Positions 17,720 to 28,016 of a stretch of DNA of 64,000 nt are shown here, piece after piece (positions within the stretch are counted from its first letter, which is position 1; each line of letters opens with the position of its first letter). The notes below the pieces were generated by a model. The model was not told the origin of the DNA. It was given only the letters and a program-made list of their open reading frames with translations, and ran no database searches. The stretch lies in NCBI RefSeq assembly GCF_900108345.1, contig NZ_FNVV01000013.1, positions 594,944 through 658,943 on the forward strand, in the 5' to 3' direction. The position numbers and the translations under genes were made by a program. Origin of the DNA: Bacteroides ndongoniae. Lineage in GTDB: Bacteria; Bacteroidota; Bacteroidia; Bacteroidales; Bacteroidaceae.

Positions 17720-18613
17720 ATGAAAAGGATATTTCAACTCATCTGTTTGCTGCTTGCCGCCAACTGTGTGGCAGCTTGCAGCAACACGGAAAATGACGCG
17801 CCCCTCGGTCCGATAGGCGAAACGCCAGCCGAGGAAGACCCGGATGCAGAGCACATCTACCTGTGGCCGGAAGGCAATATGCCAACCATAACGGACTATA
17901 CCGTCAATAACGGCAATTATCAGGATGACCCCGATTTCCGTCCCAATATGGTTTGGTATCCCGTGCCGGACGGGACGGAAGTAAAGGGAGCCGTAATGGT
18001 ATGCCCCGGCGGAGCGTTTATGTTCCGTAGTGGAAACGAAGGCGCACCTGTGGCGGAGCGTCTGGCGGAACTGGGCTGGCAAAGCTTTGTGGTGAACTAC
18101 CGTGTCCGTCCCTATACGATGGAAGAAGGCAGTTTGGACTTGGCACGTGCCATCCGCTATGTCCGCAGCCACGCCGGGCAGTATGGCATCGACCCTGACC
18201 GTATCGCGTCGGTGGGATTTTCCGCAGGCGGCATCCTCTGTGGCGATGAAGCCTTGCACTTTGATGGACAGGTGAACGGCACGGCATTGGATGACAGCTA
18301 TGTCCCCGATGCGCTCGATGATGTGTCGGCTGATGTATGCGCCATCGGTATGATTTACTCGTTCTATGGACGGTTGAGCGTATCAAATAACAACGTGGAC
18401 GACCTGCGTGCCGGGAATATTCCCCCGACATTCTATACCTACGGTACGGAAGATCCTTTCTACCGCCAGTTCATCGCCAATGCTAACGCTGCCCGTGAAG
18501 CCGGTGTGCAAGTAGAAGAACACGTACTGGACGGTTGGCCGCACGGCTTCGGCGTACAGGGAGAATGGACTACATGGTTCGACAGTTTCCTAACCCAGAT
18601 AATGTCGCATTGA
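17720..18613 (+). CDS. Alpha/beta hydrolase lipoprotein (acetylxylan-esterase-like)
   Basis: 297 residues. Lipoprotein signal ICLLLAANCVAAC. The hydrolase fold has the oxyanion PGGAFMFRSG, nucleophile elbow GFSAGG, and C-terminal acid/His in YGTEDPF and GWPHGFG. It resembles the 15472 hydrolase in size and motif layout, so the island holds a small family of exported esterases. Starts 2 nt after the AKR; the next gene starts 2 nt after its stop, so it is tightly translationally linked. Confidence 0.85.
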   Translation: MKRIFQLICLLLAANCVAACSNTENDAPLGPIGETPAEEDPDAEHIYLWPEGNMPTITDYTVNNGNYQDDPDFRPNMVWYPVPDGTEVKGAVMVCPGGAFMFRSGNEGAPVAERLAELGWQSFVVNYRVRPYTMEEGSLDLARAIRYVRSHAGQYGIDPDRIASVGFSAGGILCGDEALHFDGQVNGTALDDSYVPDALDDVSADVCAIGMIYSFYGRLSVSNNNVDDLRAGNIPPTFYTYGTEDPFYRQFIANANAAREAGVQVEEHVLDGWPHGFGVQGEWTTWFDSFLTQIMSH

Positions 18614-18615
18614 TT

Positions 18616-19560
18616 ATGAAAACAGATAAAGACAACCCCAAAGGCATCTCCCGCCGTGACGCACTAAAACGGATGGGATTGTTCGTGGCTGGAGCAGCCG
18701 CATTGAGTATGCCCACGGCATTGACTTCTTGCGATAACGAAAAGAAGAAACGTATCATCCTCTATTTCACCGCTACGGGTAACAGCCTCTACATCGCCCG
18801 GCAACTGGCAGACGAAGAGACCGAACTGCTCAGCATCCCGCAGATAGTAAAGCAGGGCCGCCACGACTTTGAGGCGGACGAGATAGGTATCGTCTATCCC
18901 ATCTACGGACACATGCCGCCCAATATGGTGCGGAACTTCATCAAGCAGGCACGCATCAAGGCAGGTTATAAGTTTGCCGTCCTCACCTATGGAATGCTTG
19001 ACTTCAACGCCGCTGAGCTGTGGGACGGCATCTCACAGCAGGCAGGTACGAAGTTCGACTACATCAACACCCTCGTGATGGTGGACAATTGGCTGCCCAA
19101 TTTCGATATGGCGGAACAGATGAAGATGGACAAGCACATTCCCGAACAGTTGGAAAAGATAAAGGCAGACTTGGGGCAACGTATGCGGTGGGTGAAGCCT
19201 GCCACCGAAGAAGCCCGCCGCGCCCACGACGGCTTTGTCGCCTTTTCGCGCCTCGACCCGGAGGTTGGCTTCCTGATGCGGAGCGAGAAGTATTTCCAAG
19301 TGACGGATGCCTGCATCGGCTGTGGCGTATGCACCGAAGTCTGTCCGCGCGGCAACTACGAACTGACTTCCACGGGAGTAAAGACCGAGGGCGATTGCGA
19401 CTTTTGTTTCGCCTGCATCCACAACTGCCCGCAGAAAGCCATACAGTTCCGGTCTTTGCCCGACGACCCGTTGCTTGCACGCGGCGAGGTGAACCCTAAT
19501 GCCCGCTACCGCAACGAACACATATCGTTGTGGAGCATCAAAGAAAGTAACAGACAATAA
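18616..19560 (+). CDS. Tat-exported flavodoxin-ferredoxin protein (EFR1 type)
   Basis: 314 residues from the ATG at 18616; an upstream in-frame ATG lies within the previous gene. The N-terminus has a twin-arginine signal, SRRDALKRMGLFVAGAAA, ending in a lipobox-like TALTSC. A flavodoxin-like domain follows (YFTATGNSLYIARQL). A C-terminal 2[4Fe-4S] ferredoxin has CIGCGVCTEVCPRGNY and CDFCFACIHNCPQKA. The Tat signal fits export with cofactors already inserted. Probable electron carrier for exported reductases of the island. Confidence 0.85.
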   Translation: MKTDKDNPKGISRRDALKRMGLFVAGAAALSMPTALTSCDNEKKKRIILYFTATGNSLYIARQLADEETELLSIPQIVKQGRHDFEADEIGIVYPIYGHMPPNMVRNFIKQARIKAGYKFAVLTYGMLDFNAAELWDGISQQAGTKFDYINTLVMVDNWLPNFDMAEQMKMDKHIPEQLEKIKADLGQRMRWVKPATEEARRAHDGFVAFSRLDPEVGFLMRSEKYFQVTDACIGCGVCTEVCPRGNYELTSTGVKTEGDCDFCFACIHNCPQKAIQFRSLPDDPLLARGEVNPNARYRNEHISLWSIKESNRQ

Positions 19561-19581
19561 AACAACTAAAATCAAATAAGT

Positions 19582-20529
19582 ATGAACACATTCAAGAAAA
19601 TCCTGCTGTCCGCCTTGCTTGTTTGCGGCGGCGTATGTGCAATGAACGCACAAGAGAAAACCACCACGGCGGGCGTGCCGTTGGTTACATTGAACAACGG
19701 CGTGGAGATGCCCCGCTTCGGGCTGGGCACTTTCCTGCAAGGGTCTAATGAAATCTGTCGGCAGTCTTGTCTTACGGCACTGAAGGCCGGTTACCGACAC
19801 ATCGACACGGCACATGCCTATAATGATGAGGAGGGTGTGGGACAAGCAGTGAAGGAAAGCGGCATCCCGCGCGAGGAAATCTGGATAACCAGCAAGCTCT
19901 GGCCCAACGAATACGGCGAAGGCAAGACCCTGAAAGCCATCGACGATATGTTGAAGCGTCTCCAGCTGGATTATATAGACCTTCTCTATGTCCATCAGCC
20001 TTTCGGCGACTTCGTGGGAGCGTGGAAAGACATGGAGAAGGCTGTAAAAATGGGCAAGGTTCGCGCCCTCGGCATCAGTAATTTCGATGCCAATGACGAG
20101 GTGTGGAATACCATTATGGACAGCGCCACCATCAAGCCTGCCGTGCTCCAGATAGAATGCCACCCCTACGCCCAACGTCTGGAGATGCGTAAGAAAGCCG
20201 CCAAGGAAGGCATACAGGTAGAATGTTGGTTCCCTTTGGGCGGCGCAATGAGCAATGGCGCACTATTCAAAGACCCCGTCATCAGGAAGATAGCCGAAGC
20301 ACATGGCAAGTCGCCGGCACAAATCATCCTGCGCTGGCACATTCAGGAAGGTTTTTCTGTAATCCCCGGAGCCACCAATCCCGACTATATCAAGGAGAAC
20401 ATCCAGATATTCGACTTCACCCTCACCGATGAGGAAATGCAGCAGATGCGTTCGCTCAACAAGGAGCAACGGTTCTTCACTATGCCGGAAGAGGGCGTTC
20501 GACGGATGGTAAGAGAGAACAATCTGTAA
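19582..20529 (+). CDS. Exported aldo/keto reductase
   Basis: 315 residues. Sec signal peptide (ILLSALLVCGGVCAMNAQ), then a complete AKR: Asp/Tyr in HIDTAHAYND, Lys in ITSKLW, His in LLYVHQPFGD, NADP-binding IPGATNPDYIKEN. A periplasmic AKR is unusual because the family needs NAD(P)H. Last gene of operon B. Its stop codon TAA (20527-20529) lies inside the operator of promoter C. Confidence 0.88.
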   Translation: MNTFKKILLSALLVCGGVCAMNAQEKTTTAGVPLVTLNNGVEMPRFGLGTFLQGSNEICRQSCLTALKAGYRHIDTAHAYNDEEGVGQAVKESGIPREEIWITSKLWPNEYGEGKTLKAIDDMLKRLQLDYIDLLYVHQPFGDFVGAWKDMEKAVKMGKVRALGISNFDANDEVWNTIMDSATIKPAVLQIECHPYAQRLEMRKKAAKEGIQVECWFPLGGAMSNGALFKDPVIRKIAEAHGKSPAQIILRWHIQEGFSVIPGATNPDYIKENIQIFDFTLTDEEMQQMRSLNKEQRFFTMPEEGVRRMVRENNL

Positions 20530-20564
20530 TCTGTGTATGGACAGGGGGCTTTGGCGTAACTTTG
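20524..20564 (+). promoter_or_regulatory. Island promoter C: operator overlapping the upstream stop codon
   Basis: The core operator CTGTAATCTGTGTATGGAC is at 20524-20542. The -7 box TAACTTTG is at 20557-20564. The spacer is 14 bp here rather than 18, and the GGTGCTTC arm is absent, so this copy may be weaker. It begins inside the last codons of the AKR gene. Confidence 0.7.
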
Positions 20565-20589
20565 CGCATGAATCAAAAACAGATTGGAT

Positions 20590-21555
20590 ATGAAAGAATA
20601 AATCATCCGTTTCTTCAAGATGTGGACGCTTCCGCTCGGCATGTTTGCAGGGGTGGGTGTCTATCTGATGTTCCACTACATCCCGTGGCTCAGTCCGCTG
20701 AAAGTGCTGGCGAAGGGAGCTAATGATTATATCCTGCCGCTGATGGTATTTATCCAGCTGTTCACCACCTTCTGCAAGGTTAATCCCCGCAAAATGAGAA
20801 TCTGCAGATGGCACATCATCATGATAACGGTGCAATTGGTTTGCTGTCTGGCAGTGGCATTGCCCATTCACTTTTTCCCGGACTTCTCTTATAATGTGGT
20901 GGCGCAAGGGGCGTTGGTCTGCCTGATAGTTCCCACCGGGACGGCTGCTGCGGTGATTGCCGGACGGCTTGGCGGCAACGAGACCACACTGACCACCTAC
21001 ACGATTCTCAGCAACTTAGTGGCGGCGGTGATGATTCCGGCGGTGTTCCCATTGGTGGAGATGCAGTCCGCAGGCTCGTTCGGACATCAATTCCTGATTA
21101 TCCTGCGGCGTGTGTTTCCGTTGCTCATTACGCCGTTCCTTGCAGCGTGGGCATTGAGGGAATTTCTGCCGAAGGTACACGCTGCGGTCGTGCGGCTGTG
21201 CGGAAGCCTTGCGTTTTATCTGTGGGGCATTTCGTTGATAATAGCCATCGGACTTACACTCCGCTCGGTGGTGAACAGCCATTTCGACCCTCATGTCATG
21301 TGGTTGCTGGTCCTGTCCGCATTGGTCGCGTGCGCCTGGCAATTCGGTATCGGGAAGCTGGTGGGCAGACGCTTGGGCGATTATATCAGTTGTGGCCAGG
21401 GATTCGGCCAAAAGAACACGATACTTGCCATCTGGGTATCCTACACCTACCTCACGCCAGTCATTTCCGTGGCGCCAAGCTGTTACATCGTCTGGCAGAA
21501 CGTGGTGAACTCGTGGCAACTGTGGTGGAAAGAAAAACGTGATACGAAACATTGA
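20590..21555 (+). CDS. Bile acid:sodium symporter-like membrane protein, stop at codon 4
   Basis: About nine membrane helices with VVAQGALVCLIVPTGTAAAVIAGRL and YTILSNLVAAVMIPAVFPLV, resembling BASS-type transporters; the solute is unknown. The well-placed ATG at 20590 reads M-K-E then TAA (20599-20601), then I-I-R-F-F-K in the same frame into MWTLPLGMF. Either AAA mutated to TAA and translation restarts at ATG 20620 (311 residues), or the base call is wrong. First gene of operon C; the AKR gene follows 14 nt later. Confidence 0.75.
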
Positions 21556-21569
21556 AAAACAGATAAATT

Positions 21570-22639
<1,070 letters not shown>

Positions 22640-22641
22640 CT

Positions 22642-23739
22642 ATGAAACGATTGAATTATCTTATACTGTCCGCCCTGCTTGCCCTGTGCGCAAGTTGTGG
22701 AGGGCAATCCACCCAAGCTCAAGAGGGGATGATGAACGACAGCATCCTTGCTATTCGTGAGCAAGGCAGTTTCCTGATAGGCGGTTCTATTAAAACGCAA
22801 CCGGGCACTTACGACACGCACCAGCCGTTGAAACCGGATGGCCAGACCCTGCACGGCGACCACGCCTATGTTTCTTATCAAATACCAGTCAAAGCCCGCA
22901 AGAATCCGTTTGTATTTCTGCACGGAGCCGGGCAATCCGCCAAGACGTGGGAAACCACGCCAGATGGACGGGAAGGTTTTTCCACCCTTTTCCTGCGCCG
23001 GGGATTCAGCACCTACTTGATAGACCAGCCGCGCCGGGGCCGTGCCGGACGCAGCACGGTGGACGAAACCATCAAGGCAACGACAGATGACCAATTCTGG
23101 TTTGAAAATTTCCGAATGGGCGTTTGGCCGGATTATTATGACGGCAGCCAGTTCCCGCAGTCGGCAGAAGCGTTGGAGCAGTTCTTCCGCCAAATCACGC
23201 CCAATACTGGGGCATACGATGAACAGTTGATAGCTACCGATGTGGCAGCACTGATGGACAAGATTGGCGGCGGCATCCTCGTCACCCATTCACAAGGCGG
23301 CGGACCGGGCTGGCATACCGCCATCAAGAACGACAAGGTACGTGCCATTGTTTCCTACGAACCGGGCAGCGGCTTCGTCTTTCCCGAAGGCGAGACACCC
23401 GAACCCTTGCAGACCATCAGTCCATTCGGGGCATTGGGGGCAACATCCATTCCCTTGGCTGACTTCGAGAAACTGACCCGTTTCCCCATCATCATCTATT
23501 ACGGTGACTACATTCCTGATGAGCCGAGTGATAATTGGGCAATGGACAGTTGGCGTGTACGCCTGCAAATGGCACGGATGTTTGCCGATTGCGTCAACCG
23601 TCACAGCGGCGATGCCACGGTGGTGCATCTGCCCGAACAAGGCATCAAAGGCAACTCGCATTTCTTGTTCGCGGAAAAGAACAACGTACAGCTTGCCGAC
23701 TTGTTATCTGCTTGGTTGAAAGAGAAAGGGTTGGACTAA
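22642..23739 (+). CDS. Alpha/beta hydrolase lipoprotein
   Basis: 365 residues. Lipoprotein signal LSALLALCASC. Hydrolase fold with oxyanion FLHGAGQSAKTWE, nucleophile elbow THSQGG and late His in GNSHFLFAE. It resembles a secreted esterase group found beside redox genes in Bacteroidetes. Last gene of operon C. Its leader includes the second copy of the 30-bp direct repeat. Confidence 0.82.
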   Translation: MKRLNYLILSALLALCASCGGQSTQAQEGMMNDSILAIREQGSFLIGGSIKTQPGTYDTHQPLKPDGQTLHGDHAYVSYQIPVKARKNPFVFLHGAGQSAKTWETTPDGREGFSTLFLRRGFSTYLIDQPRRGRAGRSTVDETIKATTDDQFWFENFRMGVWPDYYDGSQFPQSAEALEQFFRQITPNTGAYDEQLIATDVAALMDKIGGGILVTHSQGGGPGWHTAIKNDKVRAIVSYEPGSGFVFPEGETPEPLQTISPFGALGATSIPLADFEKLTRFPIIIYYGDYIPDEPSDNWAMDSWRVRLQMARMFADCVNRHSGDATVVHLPEQGIKGNSHFLFAEKNNVQLADLLSAWLKEKGLD

Positions 23740-23827
23740 CTACTCTTCTTAGTCTCATAACATATAAACGTAGGGCATCTTCGGAATGAGAATTTCGGGG
23801 ATGCTTTTTCTTTTGAGCACATACGGC

Positions 23828-23893
23828 GTATGAGACCACCTCATACGCCGTTAGAGATACCCTTATACGCCGTATGAGGTATGCTCGAAATAC
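23828..23893. repeat. Three tandem 22-nt hairpin units before promoter D
   Basis: Units lie at 23828-23849, 23850-23871 and 23872-23893, exactly 22 nt each. The first is GTATGAG-accac-CTCATAC plus GCC; the second is GTTAGAG-atacc-CTTATAC plus GCC; the third is GTATGAG-gtatg-CTCGAAA. The framework TGAG-N5-CTCA is the same as in the arrays before promoters B and E, with different arm bases. The last unit abuts the conserved operator region. Confidence 0.8.
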
Positions 23894-23962
23894 ATTCGTT
23901 GATATTGGTGCTTCCTTCTGTAATCTGTGTATGGACGGGCGATGGCTTACGGCGTAACTTTG
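23893..23962 (+). promoter_or_regulatory. Island promoter D: shared operator plus -7 box
   Basis: The core operator CTGTAATCTGTGTATGGAC is at 23918-23936. The -7 box TAACTTTG is at 23955-23962, spacer 18 bp. The upstream arm 23893-23914 is identical to that of promoter A over 22 nt. It drives the long operon 23995-30294. Confidence 0.8.
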
Positions 23963-23994
23963 CACACAGAATAATAATTAAAACAGAATGATTT

Positions 23995-25059
23995 ATGAAG
24001 ACAGCTATCTTATCCCTGACACTTCTTTTGCTTGCCCTCTGCCAGACGGCACAGGCACAGCAAACGGACACGCTGGACATCCGCCAGCAGAACATCGTAC
24101 TCATCGCTTCGGCCACGGCGCGGGGAGACTTGAATAATCTGAAAACATCCCTTTCCCGTGGATTGGACAATGGGATGACAGTAAATGAAATCAAGGAAGT
24201 ATTGGTACACGCCTACGCCTATTGCGGATTTCCCCGCAGCCTGCGTGCCCTGCAAACCTTTATGGAAGTATTGGACAGCCGCAAGGCACAAGGCATTACC
24301 GATACCGTAGGCCGCGAGGCATCAGCCATAACCGACAAACGGGAGAAGTACACCCGTGGAGCGGAATTGCTTGAAAAGTTGAGTGGCACACCAGCCGATG
24401 CGCCCAAGACTGGTTATGCCGCCTTTGCCCCCATCATTGAGCAATACCTGAAGGAACACTTGTTCTGCGACATCTTCGAGCGTGACTTGCTTACGTGGCA
24501 GGAGCGCGAACTGGCCACCGTGTCCATCCTTACCGCAATGGGCGAGGGAGTAGAACCGATGTTGAAGTCACATTCTGCCATCTGCCTGCGTCAAGGCATT
24601 ACCGAGGGGCAGCTTAGGCAAATGACAACCTTAGTGAATGGGCTGGACGATGACGACCCGTTCGCACGCGGTACGCTGATGCCCGATAATCCGAATTTTA
24701 CGGGCAAGGCCTGGCTGCAAGGCTATGTCACTCCGCAGGACGGTTTCGGCTGCACAGTGTCCAACGTGACCTTCGCACCCGGATGCCGCAACAGTTGGCA
24801 TAGCCACAAGGGAGGACAGCTCTTGCTCTGCACTTCCGGCAAAGGTTATTATCAGGAGAAAGGCAAACCCATCCAACTGCTCCTGCCCGGCGATGTGGTG
24901 AAGATTGCCCCTGATGTCATCCATTGGCACGGAGCGGCTCCCGACAGCGAATTTACGCATATAGCCATCGGCACACAGCTGGACAAAGGCGGCGTGACGT
25001 GGCTGGAGCCGGTAACGGACGAGGAATACAATAGTTATAAGGAGAGTAATAACCGATAA
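23995..25059 (+). CDS. Exported carboxymuconolactone decarboxylase-cupin fusion
   Basis: 354 residues. Sec signal peptide (SLTLLLLALCQTAQAQ). Two carboxymuconolactone-decarboxylase/AhpD-like segments (about residues 30-105 and 130-215; HAYAYCGFPRSLRAL, HSAICLRQG) are followed by a cupin domain (about 240-345) with SWHSHKGGQLLLC and the second His in VIHWHGAAPDSEFTH. This fusion is known in bacteria; suggested roles are peroxide or quinone chemistry. First gene of operon D. Confidence 0.85.
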   Translation: MKTAILSLTLLLLALCQTAQAQQTDTLDIRQQNIVLIASATARGDLNNLKTSLSRGLDNGMTVNEIKEVLVHAYAYCGFPRSLRALQTFMEVLDSRKAQGITDTVGREASAITDKREKYTRGAELLEKLSGTPADAPKTGYAAFAPIIEQYLKEHLFCDIFERDLLTWQERELATVSILTAMGEGVEPMLKSHSAICLRQGITEGQLRQMTTLVNGLDDDDPFARGTLMPDNPNFTGKAWLQGYVTPQDGFGCTVSNVTFAPGCRNSWHSHKGGQLLLCTSGKGYYQEKGKPIQLLLPGDVVKIAPDVIHWHGAAPDSEFTHIAIGTQLDKGGVTWLEPVTDEEYNSYKESNNR

Positions 25060-25071
25060 ATTATAAGAACG

Positions 25072-25737
25072 ATGAAAAAGTATTTTGTTTACCTGATGAT
25101 GGCGCTTGCCGCCTTCACTTTCAACGCCTGCGGGGACGATGACCCCGTGACGGAAGAACCGGGAACAGAACAGCCCGGAAACCAAGATGACAATGAAGGA
25201 ACAGAAAATCCGGATGAACCGAATACACCCGACGAACCATCGGGCGACAGTAACAACATTCTTGTGGCATACTTCAGCTGGGGCGGAACCACACAGCGGA
25301 TGGCACAACAGATTGTGGCTCATACCGGAGCAGACCTGTTTCGTATAGAGCCAGTCACGCCTTATCCCGAAGATTATACCGAATGCACCGAAGTGGCATT
25401 GGAAGAACGGGACAGCGATGCCCGTCCTGCCATAAGTTCTACCATCGATGAAGAAGCGTGGGCGGCATACGACACTATCTTTATCGGTTGTCCCGTATGG
25501 TGGCACACTACACCAATGATTATCTGCACTTTCGCCGAGAGTTATGATTTTGCAGGAAAGACTGTAGTTCCGTTCTGCACCTATGCATCAACCTACCGTG
25601 ACGAGACACTGGCACGCATCGCAGAACTGACTTCAGGAGCCGAGGCGCATCTGGACGGATTGGGATTGACCAGCGGAAGCCTGAGCAACGAATCGAATGT
25701 GGAAAATTGGCTTCGTGAGATTGGAATCATTGAATAA
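25072..25737 (+). CDS. Flavodoxin-like lipoprotein
   Basis: 221 residues. Lipoprotein signal LAAFTFNAC, then a Pro/Glu/Asp-rich linker (about residues 20-60). The flavodoxin domain has the FMN phosphate loop YFSWGGTTQRMAQQI and GCPVWWHTTPMIICTF. The length and the acidic linker suggest display at a membrane surface. It is the first of three tandem exported flavodoxin-like proteins; electron partner unknown. Starts 12 nt after the cupin gene. Confidence 0.88.
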   Translation: MKKYFVYLMMALAAFTFNACGDDDPVTEEPGTEQPGNQDDNEGTENPDEPNTPDEPSGDSNNILVAYFSWGGTTQRMAQQIVAHTGADLFRIEPVTPYPEDYTECTEVALEERDSDARPAISSTIDEEAWAAYDTIFIGCPVWWHTTPMIICTFAESYDFAGKTVVPFCTYASTYRDETLARIAELTSGAEAHLDGLGLTSGSLSNESNVENWLREIGIIE

Positions 25738-25759
25738 TAATACTAAACAATAAGAACGA

Positions 25760-26296
25760 ATGAAAACAAAGATTATCGCACTCATCGCCCTGCTCGTTAT
25801 GGGCGGAATGAGCCTGTACGCACAGAACAACAAAATCTTAGTGGCTTATTTCAGTTGGAGCGGCAACACACAGTATGTAGCAGAACAGATTGCCAAGCAG
25901 ACTGGCGGCACGCTCTTCCGCATCGAACCCGTCAAGCCTTACCCCACGGAATACACCCCTTGCACCGAGGTAGCCAAGAAAGAAAAGGAAGACAACGCCC
26001 GCCCCGCTATCAAGAACAAGGTGGAAGATTGGGACAGTTACGACACGGTGTTCATCGGCTGCCCCGTATGGTGGTGGACCGCCCCGATGATCATCAACAC
26101 CTTTACCGAGAGCTATGACTTCAAGGGCAAGACGGTCATTCCGTTCTGCACCTACGCCTCGACCTATCGCGACGAAACCCTTGCCAAGATTGTGGAACTC
26201 ACGCCCGACGCCAAGCATCTGAAAGGTTTCGGAGCGGTGAGCCGCAACACGGACGGGATTACGGAGTGGCTGAAAGAGATTAAGGTTATCAAATAG
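25760..26296 (+). CDS. Exported flavodoxin
   Basis: 178 residues. Sec signal peptide ending SLYAQ, then a flavodoxin domain with AYFSWSGNTQYVAEQI (FMN phosphate loop) and GCPVWWWTAPMIINTF. It lacks the lipobox of its two neighbours, so it is probably soluble in the periplasm. Close to the 25072 protein through the shared segment VIPFCTYASTYRDETLA. Confidence 0.9.
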   Translation: MKTKIIALIALLVMGGMSLYAQNNKILVAYFSWSGNTQYVAEQIAKQTGGTLFRIEPVKPYPTEYTPCTEVAKKEKEDNARPAIKNKVEDWDSYDTVFIGCPVWWWTAPMIINTFTESYDFKGKTVIPFCTYASTYRDETLAKIVELTPDAKHLKGFGAVSRNTDGITEWLKEIKVIK

Positions 26297-26311
26297 AAGA
26301 AGGACTGGCAG

Positions 26312-26977
26312 ATGATACGGTATTTTATTCCTTTCACTTTGCTTTGCGCAACGCTGGCATTCGCCTCTTGTGGTGACAATGAAGATAACGACATAGATGT
26401 CCCTACCGAAGAAGTAGTGCCCGGAACCAATCACAATGTACTTGTTGCCTACTTCTCCGAGCCTTTGCCGGACGGTGTGGATGCCAGCACTTCCGCCAGC
26501 CGTGTGATTGTAAACGGCGACTTGTACGGCAGCGTGGAATACATGGCAACGGTCATTAGCGAAACCACCGGTGCTGACATTGTACGGATACAAACAGCAA
26601 CACCCTATCCGGGCAATTTTGATGATTTGGCATCACAGGCCGATAACGAGCGGCAGAACGATATTCACCCCGCTCTTGCCACGGATATTGAGAACTTCGA
26701 TGATTACGATGTCATCTTCGTGGGCTATCCCATCTGGTGGTATCAGATGCCGATGGCGATGTATTCGTTCTTTGATGAATACGACTTTACGGGCAAGACG
26801 CTCATCCCTTTCTCGTCCCACGGCGGAAGCGGATGGAGCGGCACGGTGGACGACATTGCCGGAATGGAGCCAAACGCCACGATGGTGGACGGTTACAGCA
26901 TTTCGCGCAACAGCGTGGCAGGTTCGGCAGACGGCATACGTGAATGGCTCGGACGGATAGGAATGTCAGAACAATGA
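26312..26977 (+). CDS. Flavodoxin-like lipoprotein, divergent FMN loop
   Basis: 221 residues. Lipoprotein signal LCATLAFASC. The flavodoxin domain has an extended first loop: AYFSEPLPDGVDASTSASR replaces the compact S/T-rich FMN phosphate loop of its neighbours, while GYPIWWYQMPMAMYSFF and IPFSSHGGSGWSGTV are kept. Such loop insertions occur in a flavodoxin subfamily. Its stop overlaps the start of the next gene (ATGA, 26974-26977). Confidence 0.85.
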   Translation: MIRYFIPFTLLCATLAFASCGDNEDNDIDVPTEEVVPGTNHNVLVAYFSEPLPDGVDASTSASRVIVNGDLYGSVEYMATVISETTGADIVRIQTATPYPGNFDDLASQADNERQNDIHPALATDIENFDDYDVIFVGYPIWWYQMPMAMYSFFDEYDFTGKTLIPFSSHGGSGWSGTVDDIAGMEPNATMVDGYSISRNSVAGSADGIREWLGRIGMSEQ

Positions 26978-27993
26978 AAACGTGCTGTTTATATATGGTA
27001 CTGCCGCTTTTTCTCGTAGCGTTTCTTGCCGGATGTGGTACGGATGATACCTTACCGGAAACGGGCAATTCGTCCGTTCCGGGCAACTCCGGTACACCTT
27101 CATCCGAAGTGGAACTTGTCAGTGAAACGACTCCCATCCCTGACGGATACGAACAGGAAGCGGAACAGCGTGGCAGCATTGTCCGTGTGGACTACAACAC
27201 ACGCGACTATGCGGAAGGCAGCGGCGCAGCACGGACGAACACGGCATACGTCTATCTGCCCTACGGCTATGACGGGCAGGAACGGTACAACATTATGTAC
27301 CTCGTACACGGGCATTACGGCACGGCTTCCACCTATTTCGAGACAGAAAACGGTATGCTCCGCAAACTGCTTGACCAGATGATTGCTCACGGCGATATCG
27401 ACCCGATGATTGTCGTCACACCTACCTACAACTACGGCCAGCCCACAGCCAATTATACGGATGCCGACCCGTATTGCCGTGCTTTGCCGCAGGAATTGGT
27501 GAACGACCTGATTCCCGTGGTAGAAAGCCGATACCGTACATACGCTGAAACCACGGATGCGGAAGGCATCGAGGCTTCCCGTGAACATCGTGCCATCGGC
27601 GGTTTCTCAATGGGTGCGGTTACGACTTGGTATGCCTTCGACGAGACACTCGATGCGTTCAAGTGGTTTATGCCCATTAGCGGTGACTGCTGGTCGTTGG
27701 GCAGGTTTGCCGGAATGAACCGCCCCGATGAAACGGCGGCTTATCTGGCAGACAAGGTACGGCAATCCGCATACGCCGGAACGGGTTTCTATATTTGGGC
27801 GGCGAGCGGAACAAGTGATTCGGCATACAGCGAGACCTTGCTGCAAATTGAAGGGATGGCACGTCTGCCGGAAGTGTTCCATACGGGCAATATGACTTTC
27901 CACGAAAAAGAAGGCGCACGGCACGAATACCGTCCGACGATGGAATACATCTACAATGCGCTTCCGTTCTTTTTCCCGAAAAATGATGAATGA
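26974..27993 (+). CDS. Esterase D/enterochelin-esterase-like lipoprotein
   Basis: 339 residues from the ATG at 26974, overlapping the previous stop by 4 nt. Lipoprotein signal PLFLVAFLAGC. The alpha/beta hydrolase domain has YLPYGYDGQERYNIMYLVHG, nucleophile elbow GGFSMGAVT and a late His in EGARHEYRP. This family includes feruloyl and enterochelin esterases; the substrate is unknown here. Confidence 0.85.
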   Translation: MKTCCLYMVLPLFLVAFLAGCGTDDTLPETGNSSVPGNSGTPSSEVELVSETTPIPDGYEQEAEQRGSIVRVDYNTRDYAEGSGAARTNTAYVYLPYGYDGQERYNIMYLVHGHYGTASTYFETENGMLRKLLDQMIAHGDIDPMIVVTPTYNYGQPTANYTDADPYCRALPQELVNDLIPVVESRYRTYAETTDAEGIEASREHRAIGGFSMGAVTTWYAFDETLDAFKWFMPISGDCWSLGRFAGMNRPDETAAYLADKVRQSAYAGTGFYIWAASGTSDSAYSETLLQIEGMARLPEVFHTGNMTFHEKEGARHEYRPTMEYIYNALPFFFPKNDE

Positions 27994-28016
27994 CATAATA
28001 AAGAAAAATAGAAAAG

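Noticed and set aside
19033..20175. Long open frame on the minus strand (380 codons)
   Set aside because: It overlaps two well-supported genes on the plus strand and has no domain, promoter or sensible residue pattern.
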